DNA from: VYFG01 sp022827325
GTDB taxonomy: Bacteria > Pseudomonadota > Gammaproteobacteria > Arenicellales > Poriferihabitantaceae
Reading direction: 5' to 3'
Assembly (NCBI GenBank): GCA_022827325.1
Contig: JAJDTE010000174.1
Location: forward strand, 1 to 32,284
DNA: 32,284 bases
Part shown: piece by piece, positions 23,469 through 31,492 of the stretch
Position numbering within the stretch: position 1 is the stretch's first letter
Layout of the letters: each line of letters begins with the position of its first letter
Notes under the pieces: generated by a model
Databases searched by the model: none
What the model saw: only the letters and a program-made list of their open reading frames with translations
What the model was told of the DNA's origin: nothing
Program-made: the position numbers and the translations under genes

Positions 23469-25109
23469 TCAGACGTTTCCGTCCCGGACAAGTTCTCGCA
23501 GCGTGAATTTCTGGATTTTTCCCGTGGAGGTCTTCGGCAGTTCCATGAAGACCACGTGCCTCGGCCGCTTGAACCCGGCCATGTGCTCCCGGCAGAAATC
23601 GATGATCTCGTCCGCGTCGGCTTCCGTTCCGGGTTTCAGCTCGACAAAGGCGCAGGGCGTTTCACCCCATTTTTCGTCGGGCATGGCTACCACCGCAGCC
23701 GCGGCCACCTTGGGGTGCCGGTACAGGACGGACTCCACCTCGATGGAGGAGATGTTCTCGCCGCCGGAGATGATGATGTCCTTCAGGCGGTCCTTGACCT
23801 CGATGTATCCGTCCGCGTGGACCACGGCCAGGTCTCCACTGTGGAACCAGCCGTCCTTGAAGGCCTCGTCGGTTGCCTGCGGATTCTTGTAATAGCCTTT
23901 CATGATCGGGTTGCCGCGGATCACCACTTCACCCATGGTTGCCCCGTCGGCGGGCACCTCCGTGCCGCTTCCGGTGTCAATGACCCGGACGGACTCCATC
24001 ATGGGAAACCGTATGCCCTGGCGTGCCTTGATTTCCGCCTGGTCCTCCACGGCCAGCCGGTCCCAGTCGGGGTTCCAGTCGCAAAAGACGACGTGGCCGT
24101 AGGTTTCCGTGAGGCCGTACACATGGGTGACATTCATGCCAAGGGCCGCTGTCCGCTCCAGCACCTTGCTCGGAGGGGGGGCGCCGGCCGTCATTACCTC
24201 CAGGGTGTAGTCCGGCCGGAACTGCTGTTCGGGGGGCGCCGCGGAAAGCATGGACAGGATGATCGGCGCGGCACCGAAATGGGTGACGCCGTGGTCCCGG
24301 ACGGCATTGAAGATGACCTCGGCGGAAATGACCCGGTTGCAGATGAAGGTTCCCCCCATGATGCCCATGGTCCAGATATGCCCCCAGCCGTTGCAGTGGA
24401 ACAGCGGCACGGTGTACAGGTAGACCGGGTGTTTCGGCACCCGCCAGGCCGCCACCGTGCCCATGGACATCAGGTAGGAACCGCGATGGTGATACACGAC
24501 GCCCTTCGGCCTCCCACTCGTGCCCGAGGTGTAGTTCAGGGTCAGCGCATCCCATTCCGATTCCGGGTATCCCCATCCGCTGTCGCTGCTGCCCATGCCG
24601 AGGAGGTCGTCGTAGGTGATCCGTCCGAGCCGGTCCCCGCCGCCTTCGGGGGAGGGGAACTGCTCATCCACGATGTCCACCACCTCCGGGGGTGTTTCCA
24701 TGGAAGCCAGTGCCTGCCGCACCACCGCGGAATAGGCCGTATCGGTGATCAGCACCCTGCAGTCGCCGTGTTCCAGGATGTAGGCGATGGTGTCCGGGTC
24801 GAGGCGCACGTTGATCGCGTTGAGCACACCGCCCGACATCGGTACCCCGTAGTGGGCCTCCAGCAGCTCCGGCGTGTTCCCCGCGATCATCGACACCGTG
24901 TCGCCACGGGAGATGCCGAGGGCATTCAGCCCGGAAGCCAGCCGCTTCGCCCTGGCAGCCACTTCCTTCCAGGTATACCGCCGGTGGCCGTAGATGATCG
25001 CGTCGTGATCCGGGTACGCGTCGCTGGCCCTTGCAAGGATGGAGATCGGGCTCAGAACCACATGGTTCAGGCCGGCAATGGGGGGCAGGGTGTCGTAGTG
25101 TTGTTGCAT
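23469..25109 (-). CDS. AMP-forming acyl-CoA synthetase, DmdB-like
   Basis: This ligase activates a carboxylic acid through an acyl-adenylate. The 546-residue protein has core motifs LNYTSGTSGRPKG (residues 191-203), YGLTETYG, FHSGDLAVVHADGYIEVKDR, IISGGENIS and the catalytic Lys near residue 531 in TSTGKIQKF. Length and N-terminal sequence (YPDHDAIIYGHRRYTW) fit the group containing methylmercaptopropionate-CoA ligase DmdB and medium-chain ligases; substrate cannot be read from sequence. The open frame extends far upstream to 26135, but that part is antisense to the DmdA-like gene; the ATG at 25107-25109 begins the family homology. It is divergent from the DmdA-like gene, a pairing that suggests a shared pathway. 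Confidence 0.88.
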   Translation of the reverse strand: MQQHYDTLPPIAGLNHVVLSPISILARASDAYPDHDAIIYGHRRYTWKEVAARAKRLASGLNALGISRGDTVSMIAGNTPELLEAHYGVPMSGGVLNAINVRLDPDTIAYILEHGDCRVLITDTAYSAVVRQALASMETPPEVVDIVDEQFPSPEGGGDRLGRITYDDLLGMGSSDSGWGYPESEWDALTLNYTSGTSGRPKGVVYHHRGSYLMSMGTVAAWRVPKHPVYLYTVPLFHCNGWGHIWTMGIMGGTFICNRVISAEVIFNAVRDHGVTHFGAAPIILSMLSAAPPEQQFRPDYTLEVMTAGAPPPSKVLERTAALGMNVTHVYGLTETYGHVVFCDWNPDWDRLAVEDQAEIKARQGIRFPMMESVRVIDTGSGTEVPADGATMGEVVIRGNPIMKGYYKNPQATDEAFKDGWFHSGDLAVVHADGYIEVKDRLKDIIISGGENISSIEVESVLYRHPKVAAAAVVAMPDEKWGETPCAFVELKPGTEADADEIIDFCREHMAGFKRPRHVVFMELPKTSTGKIQKFTLRELVRDGNV

Positions 25110-25150
25110 AAACGCCTGCCGGCGATGTCTGCGGTAATGGATAACCGGCG

Positions 25151-25182
25151 ATTGTAAGGCAATTGCGACCGCTTCGGTCGCA
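25151..25182. promoter_or_regulatory. Palindrome in the divergent dmdB-like/dmdA-like promoter region
   Basis: TGCGACC (25164-25170) and GGTCGCA (25176-25182) form a perfect inverted repeat with a 5-base centre. Just beside it, TACAAT on the minus strand (25151-25156) is a candidate -10 for the ligase gene, so the palindrome covers the -35 region. This is the position expected of a repressor operator; no regulator gene is adjacent. Confidence 0.4.
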
Positions 25183-25253
25183 TCCAGGTACGGCCCCGGG
25201 GGCATTTCCTGTCTATCATCGCACCCCGTTCCGGTGACAGCCGCCACGATCCC

Positions 25254-26366
25254 ATGCCCAGCCAGAGACTCGTATATTCCCGCCGTATCCGTTCCACCCC
25301 GTTCGAGCAGAGAGTGTTCGAAAACGGGGTCAGTGCCGTGTCCGTGTACAACCACATGACGCTGGGGTCCGTATTCCGTTCCCCGGTCGAGGACTATGAA
25401 CATCTTCGCCGTTATGTCCAGGTCTGGGACGTTTCCTGCCAGCGCCAGGTGGAGGTTGTCGGGACCGATGCCCTGGCACTGGTGGAGTTGGCAACACCCA
25501 GGGATATTTCGAGCTGCGACATCGGGCAATGCCTGTACACGCCGCTGGTGGATGAGAACGGGGGCATCGTCAATGATCCCGTCATCCTGCGGCTGGACAC
25601 GGACCGTTTCTGGATCTCCATCGCGGATTCGGACGTGCTCCTGTGGCTGAAGGGCCTGGCGGCGGGCCGCGGGATGGATGTGCGGGTTTTCGAGCCCGAT
25701 GTCAGCCCCCTGGCGGTCCAGGGCCCCTTGTCGGACGACCTCATGGAAAGGCTGGCAGGCCCGGAGGCGCGTGAACTCGGGAATTTCCGGTTCATCCTTT
25801 GTGAACTGGCCGGCACCCCCGTTGTGCTGGCGCGCTCGGGCTGGAGCGGCCAGTGCGGATTCGAGATCTACCTGCAGGATTCCTCCCGGGGCCTGGATCT
25901 GTGGGACCTGGTCTGGTCGGCAGGCCAGGCGTTCAATATCCGCGCGGGCTGTCCCAACCTGATCGAGCGCCTGGAGGCCGGGCTGCTTTCCTACGGCAGC
26001 GACATAACGCTCGAAACGAACCCCATGGAATGCGGTCTTGACCGGTTCTACAGGCTCGGCAAGACCGCGGAATATCTCTCCCGCGATGCCCTGGACCGGA
26101 TCAGCCGGGAGGGGGTCCGGCGCCGGCTGGTCCATCTGCTGATCCCCGGCGACGCCGTACCCGCACCGAGGACGGTCTACCGGGTGTCAGACGGATCGGG
26201 GCATATGGTCGGCATCGTGACGAGCCTTGCGTGGTCGCCGCGCTTCCGGGGGAACCTGTCATTCGCGACAGTGGATGTCCCGGCCTCGGAGCCGGGGACC
26301 GTTCTGACGGTCCATACCGGTGACGGTGACCGGGAAGGCACGGTCAGGAACCGGACATGGCAGTGA
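25254..26366 (+). CDS. GcvT-family demethylase, DmdA-like
   Basis: DmdA moves a methyl group from dimethylsulfoniopropionate to tetrahydrofolate, giving methylmercaptopropionate. The 370-residue protein follows the DmdA pattern rather than glycine-cleavage T protein: RRIRSTPFEQRVFENGV, VSVYNHMTLGSVF, YVQVWDVSCQRQVEV, GGIVNDPVILRL (N-D where T proteins usually have D-D), EPDVSPLAVQGP, ARSGWSGQCGFEIYL, RAGCPNLIERLEAGLLSYG and MECGLDRF. These match the Ruegeria DmdA as I recall it. GcvT-like demethylases for other betaines look similar, so DMSP is not certain. The divergent neighbour is a DmdB-like ligase, but no typical DmdC is present. Confidence 0.82.
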   Translation: MPSQRLVYSRRIRSTPFEQRVFENGVSAVSVYNHMTLGSVFRSPVEDYEHLRRYVQVWDVSCQRQVEVVGTDALALVELATPRDISSCDIGQCLYTPLVDENGGIVNDPVILRLDTDRFWISIADSDVLLWLKGLAAGRGMDVRVFEPDVSPLAVQGPLSDDLMERLAGPEARELGNFRFILCELAGTPVVLARSGWSGQCGFEIYLQDSSRGLDLWDLVWSAGQAFNIRAGCPNLIERLEAGLLSYGSDITLETNPMECGLDRFYRLGKTAEYLSRDALDRISREGVRRRLVHLLIPGDAVPAPRTVYRVSDGSGHMVGIVTSLAWSPRFRGNLSFATVDVPASEPGTVLTVHTGDGDREGTVRNRTWQ

Positions 26367-26416
26367 ATGGTCGTGGCCGTCTTCCCGGCCGGCCGGTCGC
26401 CGATGCGTCGGCGGAA

Positions 26417-26752
26417 CTATCTGGGGTCGGCGGGATGCGTTGAGTGCGTGACCAGCTCCAGGGTTTCCTGGATTTTCAGCCGGCGCGCCATTTCATTGTA
26501 TTCGTTGACAATGTCCTGGCAATCACGGGCCAGTTTGCTCATGTAGCCCACCGGGTTTCGAAGCTCCCAGTGCTCCGGCGCCATGATGAGTTGGCCCTTG
26601 GCTTGTTCCCTGCGCAGAAAAGGGGGGGAACACCAAATCTCCTCTCCCATTTCGGTCATGTGGTAAAACCAAAGTCCGTTTTCTTCCGCCTCCTCCATCA
26701 TAGGCTCCAGGCTGGTGGAAATTACTTGCTCCAGTATGTGCAAATTAGACAT
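26417..26752 (-). CDS. Small hypothetical protein (111 aa)
   Basis: The 111-residue protein is soluble, acidic in its first part (LEPMMEEAEENGLWFYH) and helical in the second (YMSKLARDCQDIVNEYNEMARRLKIQ). I do not recognise a family. The start is placed at 26752 (MSNLHILEQ) because GAGAGG lies seven bases upstream; eight more in-frame residues would be non-coding. It has one of the best promoters in the window (TTGACC, 17 bp, TATAGT) behind an AT-rich stretch, so it may be strongly expressed. The AT-rich upstream region hints at acquisition from elsewhere. It converges with the DmdA-like gene. Confidence 0.7.
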   Translation of the reverse strand: MSNLHILEQVISTSLEPMMEEAEENGLWFYHMTEMGEEIWCSPPFLRREQAKGQLIMAPEHWELRNPVGYMSKLARDCQDIVNEYNEMARRLKIQETLELVTHSTHPADPR

Positions 26753-26785
26753 AGGCACCTCTCCATTGTGAATCACTGACCCTAG

Positions 26786-26814
26786 ACTATACTTCCTGAG
26801 CCGTTTGGGGTCAA
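26786..26814 (-). promoter_or_regulatory. Sigma70 promoter of the small hypothetical gene
   Basis: On the minus strand TTGACC (26809-26814) is followed after exactly 17 bases by TATAGT (26786-26791). The AT-rich sequence immediately upstream could serve as an UP element. Confidence 0.75.
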
Positions 26815-26882
26815 AACAAAATTGTTTATCGACACTATAATTTAAAATATTTCAGATAATTATATTATTTATATAATGTAAT
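26815..26882. other. AT-rich intergenic segment with inverted repeat
   Basis: This segment is almost entirely A and T in a GC-rich window. It includes the inverted repeat ATTATAT-TATTT-ATATAAT (26859-26877). It follows the GNAT stop and precedes the promoter of the small gene, so it may combine a terminator-like element and an UP element. Confidence 0.6.
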
Positions 26883-27374
26883 TTATTCGGTATGGGAAAG
26901 AACCTCCTGTTCGTACATCCGGTACGCCGTTTCGGACATGCCGAGGGACAGGTACGTGGACTTGGCCGCGTGGTTATCCTTCTCCACATACAGCCTGAAA
27001 CCACAAACCCCCGTCTCCCCAGCCGCCAGTTCCTTGACCCGGTTGTACAGTGAACGGTAGAGCCCCAGGCGGCGATAGTCCGGCAACACGTACACGCTCT
27101 GGATCCACCAGAACATGCCGTTGCGCCAGTCGCTCCACTCCATGGTGACCATCAGCGACGCCACGATGAACGTCTTCCCGGCCGGGCCGGTCTCCGCCAC
27201 CAGGTAGAAGCCGCGTTCGGGGTGCTCGACCATGCCGAGGACGCCCGCCGTGATGGTGACGGGATCCAGCGACAGGCCCTCCGTTTCCTGTGCCATGCGG
27301 GTATTGAACGATGCGATGGCGGGGATGTCCTCCGGTCCGCCGTGGCGTATCCTGAATTCCGCGGGGGGCGGCAT
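26883..27374 (-). CDS. GNAT family N-acetyltransferase
   Basis: The protein, about 163 residues, transfers an acetyl group from acetyl-CoA to an unknown amine. The GNAT fold shows as FRIRHGGPEDIPAIASFNTRM (strand 1 and helix 1), GKTFIVASLMVTMEW and the acetyl-CoA loop SVYVLPDYRRLGLYRSLY, then CGFRLYVEKDNHAAKSTYLSLGM, a typical C-terminal motif. The loop is RRLGLYRSL rather than the usual R/Q-x-x-G-x-G/A, a mild departure. The start is placed at 27374 (MPPPAEFRI); the frame continues 16 codons upstream without protein character. The small hypothetical gene follows on the same strand behind its own promoter. Confidence 0.87.
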   Translation of the reverse strand: MPPPAEFRIRHGGPEDIPAIASFNTRMAQETEGLSLDPVTITAGVLGMVEHPERGFYLVAETGPAGKTFIVASLMVTMEWSDWRNGMFWWIQSVYVLPDYRRLGLYRSLYNRVKELAAGETGVCGFRLYVEKDNHAAKSTYLSLGMSETAYRMYEQEVLSHTE

Positions 27375-27417
27375 GGGCTGGCCGATGAAAGGGGTGGGGG
27401 CGGATTTTAACCGAAGC

Positions 27418-27440
27418 CCCACCGGCGGAATACCGGTGGG
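27418..27440. terminator. Hairpin between the YHS gene and the GNAT gene
   Basis: CCCACCGG and CCGGTGGG form a perfect 8-bp stem with a 7-base loop. It follows the leftward YHS gene but no run of T follows, so function as an intrinsic terminator is uncertain. Confidence 0.35.
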
Positions 27441-27530
27441 AGATTCAGGACTTTCCGACGGGTGGCCGTGCGCACGACCGGGGTCGGTGGTTCCGGCTCC
27501 CGTCGGCGTGGCCCCGGGGTCGTGGATGAA

Positions 27531-28001
27531 TCAGTTGTCCAGCAGCGCAGGCCAGTTCTTGTCCGCCTGCACGATCAGGTTCTCCTTGTCGTCCAGCCAC
27601 TGCTTCTTGACGTCCGCGTCGTAGTTCAGGTAGAGCTTGCCGTCGTGCAGGCTCCACTGCTTCGGGTCGCCCTTGGCCGTGTACCCCCCGGCGGCGGCCC
27701 AGGCGCAGTATCCGCCGTACTGCGGCGCATATTTTTCCGGATCCGCAAGGAACAGATCCAGGTTCTCCTGGCTGGCAAACAGCCAGTTTGCGCCCATGTA
27801 CGAGGTGTTGAACTTCTTTTTGCCCTTCACGGGCTTGTTCTCGGAGAAATAGGCGGTGACGTCATAGCCCCCGGCGGCATTCTTGGAGAACAGGGAAGTG
27901 TAGATCGGGTCCTTGGCGGCAAAGGCGGGTGGTACCAGGACCAGCATCAGGGCCAATGCGGGCAGGATTCGTGAAAGAGTGGTTGCCTTGAACATATTCA
28001 T
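27531..28001 (-). CDS. Exported YHS-domain protein
   Basis: The 156-residue precursor begins MNMFKATTLSRILPALALML and has a signal peptide likely cleaved after AFA, near residue 28, so the mature protein is periplasmic. The mature part carries a YHS-type domain: GGYDVTAYF, FASQENLDLFLADPEKYAPQ and YGGYCAWAAAGGYTAKGDP. The domain is thought to bind metal, often copper or iron, in transport or enzyme proteins. The frame is open upstream, but the start at 28001 gives the signal peptide; Met at 27995 is an alternative. It is divergent from the choline dehydrogenase gene. Confidence 0.87.
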   Translation of the reverse strand: MNMFKATTLSRILPALALMLVLVPPAFAAKDPIYTSLFSKNAAGGYDVTAYFSENKPVKGKKKFNTSYMGANWLFASQENLDLFLADPEKYAPQYGGYCAWAAAGGYTAKGDPKQWSLHDGKLYLNYDADVKKQWLDDKENLIVQADKNWPALLDN

Positions 28002-28069
28002 GGTGACGTGAAGAAAGTTACATGATACACCTGAGACGCGCCGGCGACGAAATGGTTCCCTTGCGGTGA

Positions 28070-28091
28070 CGGCAATCTGATACGATTGCCG
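28070..28091. promoter_or_regulatory. Inverted repeat upstream of the choline dehydrogenase gene
   Basis: CGGCAATC and GATTGCCG form a perfect 8-bp inverted repeat around TGATAC, about 40 bases before the betA-like start in the region shared with the divergent YHS gene. It is a candidate operator or promoter element; no betI gene is in the window. Confidence 0.4.
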
Positions 28092-28131
28092 GCGTTCCAA
28101 TCCCCTGCCATCATCCTGCAAATCTCCGGAG

Positions 28132-29823
28132 ATGACCGATCAGTACGACTACATCATCGTCGGTGCGGGCTCGGCGGGATGCGTGCTTGCCAACCGGCTG
28201 AGCGAGGATCCCCGCAACCGGGTGCTGCTGCTGGAATCCGGCGGTTCCGATCGCAGCATTTTCATCCAGATGCCGACGGCGCTTTCCATTCCCATGAATA
28301 CCGAGCGCTTTGCCTGGCAGTTCCATACCGAACCCGAACCCTTCCTGGACAACCGGGTCATGCATTGCCCCAGGGGCAAGGTGCTCGGCGGATCCTCCTC
28401 CATCAACGGCATGGTTTACGTGCGCGGCCATCCGCTGGACTTCGATGCATGGGAAGAAGGCGGGGCGGAAGGATGGGGCTACCGGCATTGCCTGCCGTAT
28501 TTCCGCCGGGCCGACGACTGGAAGTTCGGCCGTGACGCCTACCGGGAGCAGGGCGGGCCGCTGTCCGTCTGCAACGGCAATGAGATGCAGAATCCGCTGT
28601 ACCGTGCCTTCATCGAGGCGGGAGTCCAGGCGGGTTATCCGCCGACCGGGGACTATAACGGCCATTGCCAGGAAGGCTTCGGGGCCATGCACATGACCGT
28701 CAGGGGCGGCGTTCGCTGGTCGGCGGCCAACGCCTACCTGAAGCCGGCGATGGGTCGTCCCAACCTGAAAGTGGTCACCGGGGCGCTTACCCGGCGGGTG
28801 CTTCTGGAAAACCGGGTCGCCACGGGCGTTGAGTATGACGCCGGCGGCAACACCAGAAGGGCCGGGGCGGACAGGGAGGTGATCCTCAGCGCCGGGTCGG
28901 TGGGCTCTCCCCATCTGCTGCAACTGTCGGGCATCGGCCCGGGCGAAGTGCTGCAGGCGGCGGGCATTCCGGTCCTGCATGACCTGCCCGGCGTGGGGGA
29001 GAACCTCCAGGACCACCTGGAATACTATTTCCAGTACCGGTGCCGCCGGCCGATCACCCTGAACGCGAAACTGGGGCTCTTCAGCAAGTTCCTGATCGGG
29101 GCCAGGTGGCAGTTCTTCCGCAGCGGGCTCGGCGCCACCAATCATTTCGAATCCTGCGGTTTTATCCGGTCCCGGCCGGGCCTGGAGGCGCCGGACATCC
29201 AGTACCATTTCCTGCCCGCGGCCATGCGTTACGACGGCAGGGCCGCGTTCAAGGGGCATGGATTCCAACTGCACGTCGGCCACAACAGGCCCGCAAGCAG
29301 GGGACATGTCAGGGCGCTGACGCCCGAACCCGCGGACAAGCCGCAGATCCTGTTCAACTACCTGCAGCATCCGGACGACATCCTGGGATTCCGTCGCAGC
29401 CTGCACCTTTCCCGGGAGATCATCGCCCAGGAGGCGATGGATCCGTACCGGGGTGACGAGATACAGCCCGGCGCGGACGTCCGGTCGGATGACGAAATCG
29501 ATGCCTGGGTCCGGCAGAACGTGGAAAGCGCCTATCATCCGTCCTGCAGTTGCCGGATGGGCAACGACGACATGGCGGTGGTGGACCCGGAAACCCGGGT
29601 TCGGGGCGTGGACCGGCTGCGGGTGGTGGATTCCTCCATTTTTCCAATCATCACCAACGGCAACCTGAACGCGCCGACCATCATGACCGCGGAACGCGGC
29701 GCGGACCTGATCCTGGGCAAGGGCATGCTGCCTCCGTCGGATGCGCCCGTGGGCGTAGCCGAGGGGTGGGAGGATTCCCAGCGCAGCGGCATGCCGGCCC
29801 GCCGGGCGGGCAATGCCCGGTAG
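28132..29823 (+). CDS. betA: Choline dehydrogenase-type GMC oxidoreductase
   Basis: BetA oxidises choline to betaine aldehyde, and slowly on to glycine betaine, with FAD and the respiratory chain. The 563-residue protein matches E. coli BetA (556 residues) throughout as I recall it: YDYIIVGAGSAGCVLANRL, the GMC signature PRGKVLGGSSSINGMVYVRG, EAGVQAGYP, GSVGSPHLLQLSGIG, ELPGVGENLQDHLE-like DLPGVGENLQDHLEYY, NHFESCGFIRSR, IQYHFLP, active-site H469 in AYHPSCSCRMG, and NGNLNAPTIM. No betaine aldehyde dehydrogenase (betB) or betI is adjacent. The C-terminal 11 bases overlap the kinase gene, indicating co-translation. Related alcohol dehydrogenases of the GMC family are the alternative. Confidence 0.88.
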   Translation: MTDQYDYIIVGAGSAGCVLANRLSEDPRNRVLLLESGGSDRSIFIQMPTALSIPMNTERFAWQFHTEPEPFLDNRVMHCPRGKVLGGSSSINGMVYVRGHPLDFDAWEEGGAEGWGYRHCLPYFRRADDWKFGRDAYREQGGPLSVCNGNEMQNPLYRAFIEAGVQAGYPPTGDYNGHCQEGFGAMHMTVRGGVRWSAANAYLKPAMGRPNLKVVTGALTRRVLLENRVATGVEYDAGGNTRRAGADREVILSAGSVGSPHLLQLSGIGPGEVLQAAGIPVLHDLPGVGENLQDHLEYYFQYRCRRPITLNAKLGLFSKFLIGARWQFFRSGLGATNHFESCGFIRSRPGLEAPDIQYHFLPAAMRYDGRAAFKGHGFQLHVGHNRPASRGHVRALTPEPADKPQILFNYLQHPDDILGFRRSLHLSREIIAQEAMDPYRGDEIQPGADVRSDDEIDAWVRQNVESAYHPSCSCRMGNDDMAVVDPETRVRGVDRLRVVDSSIFPIITNGNLNAPTIMTAERGADLILGKGMLPPSDAPVGVAEGWEDSQRSGMPARRAGNAR

Positions 29824-30871
29824 GTTTTCGGTGGCGCTCCCGGTGGTCAGCCGGGAGCGGATCGAAGAGACGCTGGCGGCCCGATGGGGCCTGCGGGGCA
29901 CCCTTGTCCCGCTCAACGGGGAGCGTGACCTGAATTTTCGTGTCCTTGACCTGGGACAACCGGAAGGGCGCTCCCGGGTATTCAAGATCTGCAATGCCTC
30001 CGAGGATGCGTCCATGCTGGAGTGCCAGGAACAGGTCCTTGCCAGAATGGCGGCGCTTGACGGTCTTGAATTTCCCCGGGTGATTCCGACGGTTGACGGC
30101 GAAAGCAGGGCAACCATCCGGTCGGACGACGGAGACCTTCACTTGTGCCGGCTGACGAGCTGGGTCGGCGGACGGCTTTTTTCCGGGGTGAATCCCAGGG
30201 GCAAGGTCCTCCACCGATCACTGGGGCAATGCATCGCCAGGGTCGATCAGGCACTGCAGGAATTCCGTCATCCGGCACTGGAGCGTCCGTTGCCCTGGGA
30301 TCTGTGCCGGGCCGTGGAGGTGCTGGAGGCGTACCGGTTGCCGGATGCGGACCCGGGCAGGGAAGACCTGATCGCCGGATTCACCGACCTGTACCGGGAT
30401 CGGGTGCTGACGGTGAGCGATGCCCTCCGCCGGGGAGCCATCCACAATGACGCCAATGACAACAATATCCTGGTTGGACTCCCTGCAGGCACGAATGAAC
30501 GGGTGTGCGGGCTCATTGACTTCGGCGATATCCTTTATGGATGGCTGGTTTCGGATGTCGCGATTGCCTGCGCCTACGCGATGCTGGACAGCGACCATCC
30601 GCTTGATGTCGCGGCCGACATCGTGGCCGGATACCATGAACAGCATCCGCTTCTGCCGGAGGAGGTCGGTGTGGTTTTCCCGCTGGCCTGCATGCGGCTC
30701 TGCCTCAGCGTCTGCATCGCCTTCCACCATCAGATCGTTGAGCCTGAAAACAGCTATCTCGGCATCGGCACGACGTCGTCCTGGCAGATGCTGGAGATCC
30801 TTTCAGAGGTACCGCCGGATGATCCCACCCACCTGTTCAGAGATCGGTGCGGACTCGGGATCCAGTCTTGA
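29813..30871 (+). CDS. APH/choline kinase-family phosphotransferase
   Basis: This kinase-fold protein of 352 residues transfers phosphate from ATP to a small hydroxyl compound. The N-lobe has NGERDLNFRV and VFKICNASED; the C-lobe has the catalytic motif AIHNDANDNNILV (D213, N218) and the metal-binding D236 in GLIDFGD. The N-D-A-N-D form of the loop resembles hydroxylysine kinase-like proteins and those fused to class III aminotransferases. The start overlaps the betA-like gene by 11 bases, so a role with a choline-derived or amino-alcohol substrate is plausible (inference). A decayed copy of its central part lies at 32134-32209. Confidence 0.86.
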   Translation: MPGRFSVALPVVSRERIEETLAARWGLRGTLVPLNGERDLNFRVLDLGQPEGRSRVFKICNASEDASMLECQEQVLARMAALDGLEFPRVIPTVDGESRATIRSDDGDLHLCRLTSWVGGRLFSGVNPRGKVLHRSLGQCIARVDQALQEFRHPALERPLPWDLCRAVEVLEAYRLPDADPGREDLIAGFTDLYRDRVLTVSDALRRGAIHNDANDNNILVGLPAGTNERVCGLIDFGDILYGWLVSDVAIACAYAMLDSDHPLDVAADIVAGYHEQHPLLPEEVGVVFPLACMRLCLSVCIAFHHQIVEPENSYLGIGTTSSWQMLEILSEVPPDDPTHLFRDRCGLGIQS

Positions 30872-31193
30872 TTCAGGACATGAGCCTAATGGGACTGGCC
30901 AGGTATCTGGTCGAACTGATATGGCGTTTACTACTGGGCGGGCCGGGGAGAGGGAGAAGAATCTGGAAATTGTGACAAGCAGATTTCCGCGATAAGAAAA
31001 ACCCCGGCAGGCTGGAATACCTGTCCATGGTGATTGGGGTAAGCGATCACACGGCCCGCGATTCAACCCGTTTGGCTATTGGCCGTACGACTGATTAGAT
31101 ACTGAAGCTTGATACTCTGTACATTGAATCCAATCTCAAGACAGTTCGCCTTCCACTGCACATTACACCCCCTCACCATACACTCTGAACAGC
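30872..31193. other. Intergenic stretch without a clear gene
   Basis: About 320 bases lie between the kinase and the toxin-antitoxin genes. A 31-codon frame from about 30882 encodes a hydrophobic segment with a basic tail but has no other support. GC content drops towards 31100, marking the transition to the TA region. No terminator or tRNA was seen. Confidence 0.5.
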
Positions 31194-31490
31194 ATGGGTA
31201 AATTCATCTTCCGGGTTCCTGTTTACGTTGAAACCGGCAGGCTTTGTGTAAGGGACAGCGAGATCACGGGATTGGTTCTTGAGGTAGACACACTCGAAGA
31301 ATTGGAGAAGGAACTTCATATGATCGTCCCACATCTCCTGGAAAAAAATCACAATATCTCTCCAGACCGATTTGCAGATGTCACTTTGGTGGTTGGTCCG
31401 GGAGACAATGACGCTCCCCATCCGTCAGCGGTCGACTCTCCTGCGGTTTTATGGAGCGGTATAAATAGCCTTAGGGATGCCATGGCCTGA
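31194..31490 (+). CDS. DUF1902/HicB-like antitoxin
   Basis: This 98-residue protein begins FIFRVPVYVETGRLCVRDSE and continues ITGLVLEVDTLEELEKELHM with VPHLLEKN, the pattern of DUF1902 and HicB-type partial RNase H folds. Such proteins bind and neutralise HicA-type toxins. It ends two bases before the toxin start, so the pair is translationally coupled. Order is antitoxin then toxin, the reverse of classical hicAB. The C-terminal tail (about residues 70-98) has no recognised DNA-binding motif. GC is lower than in the metabolic genes nearby. Confidence 0.75.
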   Translation: MGKFIFRVPVYVETGRLCVRDSEITGLVLEVDTLEELEKELHMIVPHLLEKNHNISPDRFADVTLVVGPGDNDAPHPSAVDSPAVLWSGINSLRDAMA

Positions 31491-31492
31491 CG

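Noticed and set aside
25110..26135. Extension of the AMP-ligase frame to 888 codons
   Set aside because: The extra part is antisense to the well-supported DmdA-like gene; ligase homology starts at 25109.
28111..30117. 668-codon minus-strand frame opposite the choline dehydrogenase
   Set aside because: It is a shadow of the GMC oxidoreductase and kinase genes, with no domain of its own.
30882..30977. Possible 31-residue hydrophobic, basic-tailed peptide
   Set aside because: There is no RBS, promoter or homologue known to me; chance opening cannot be excluded.
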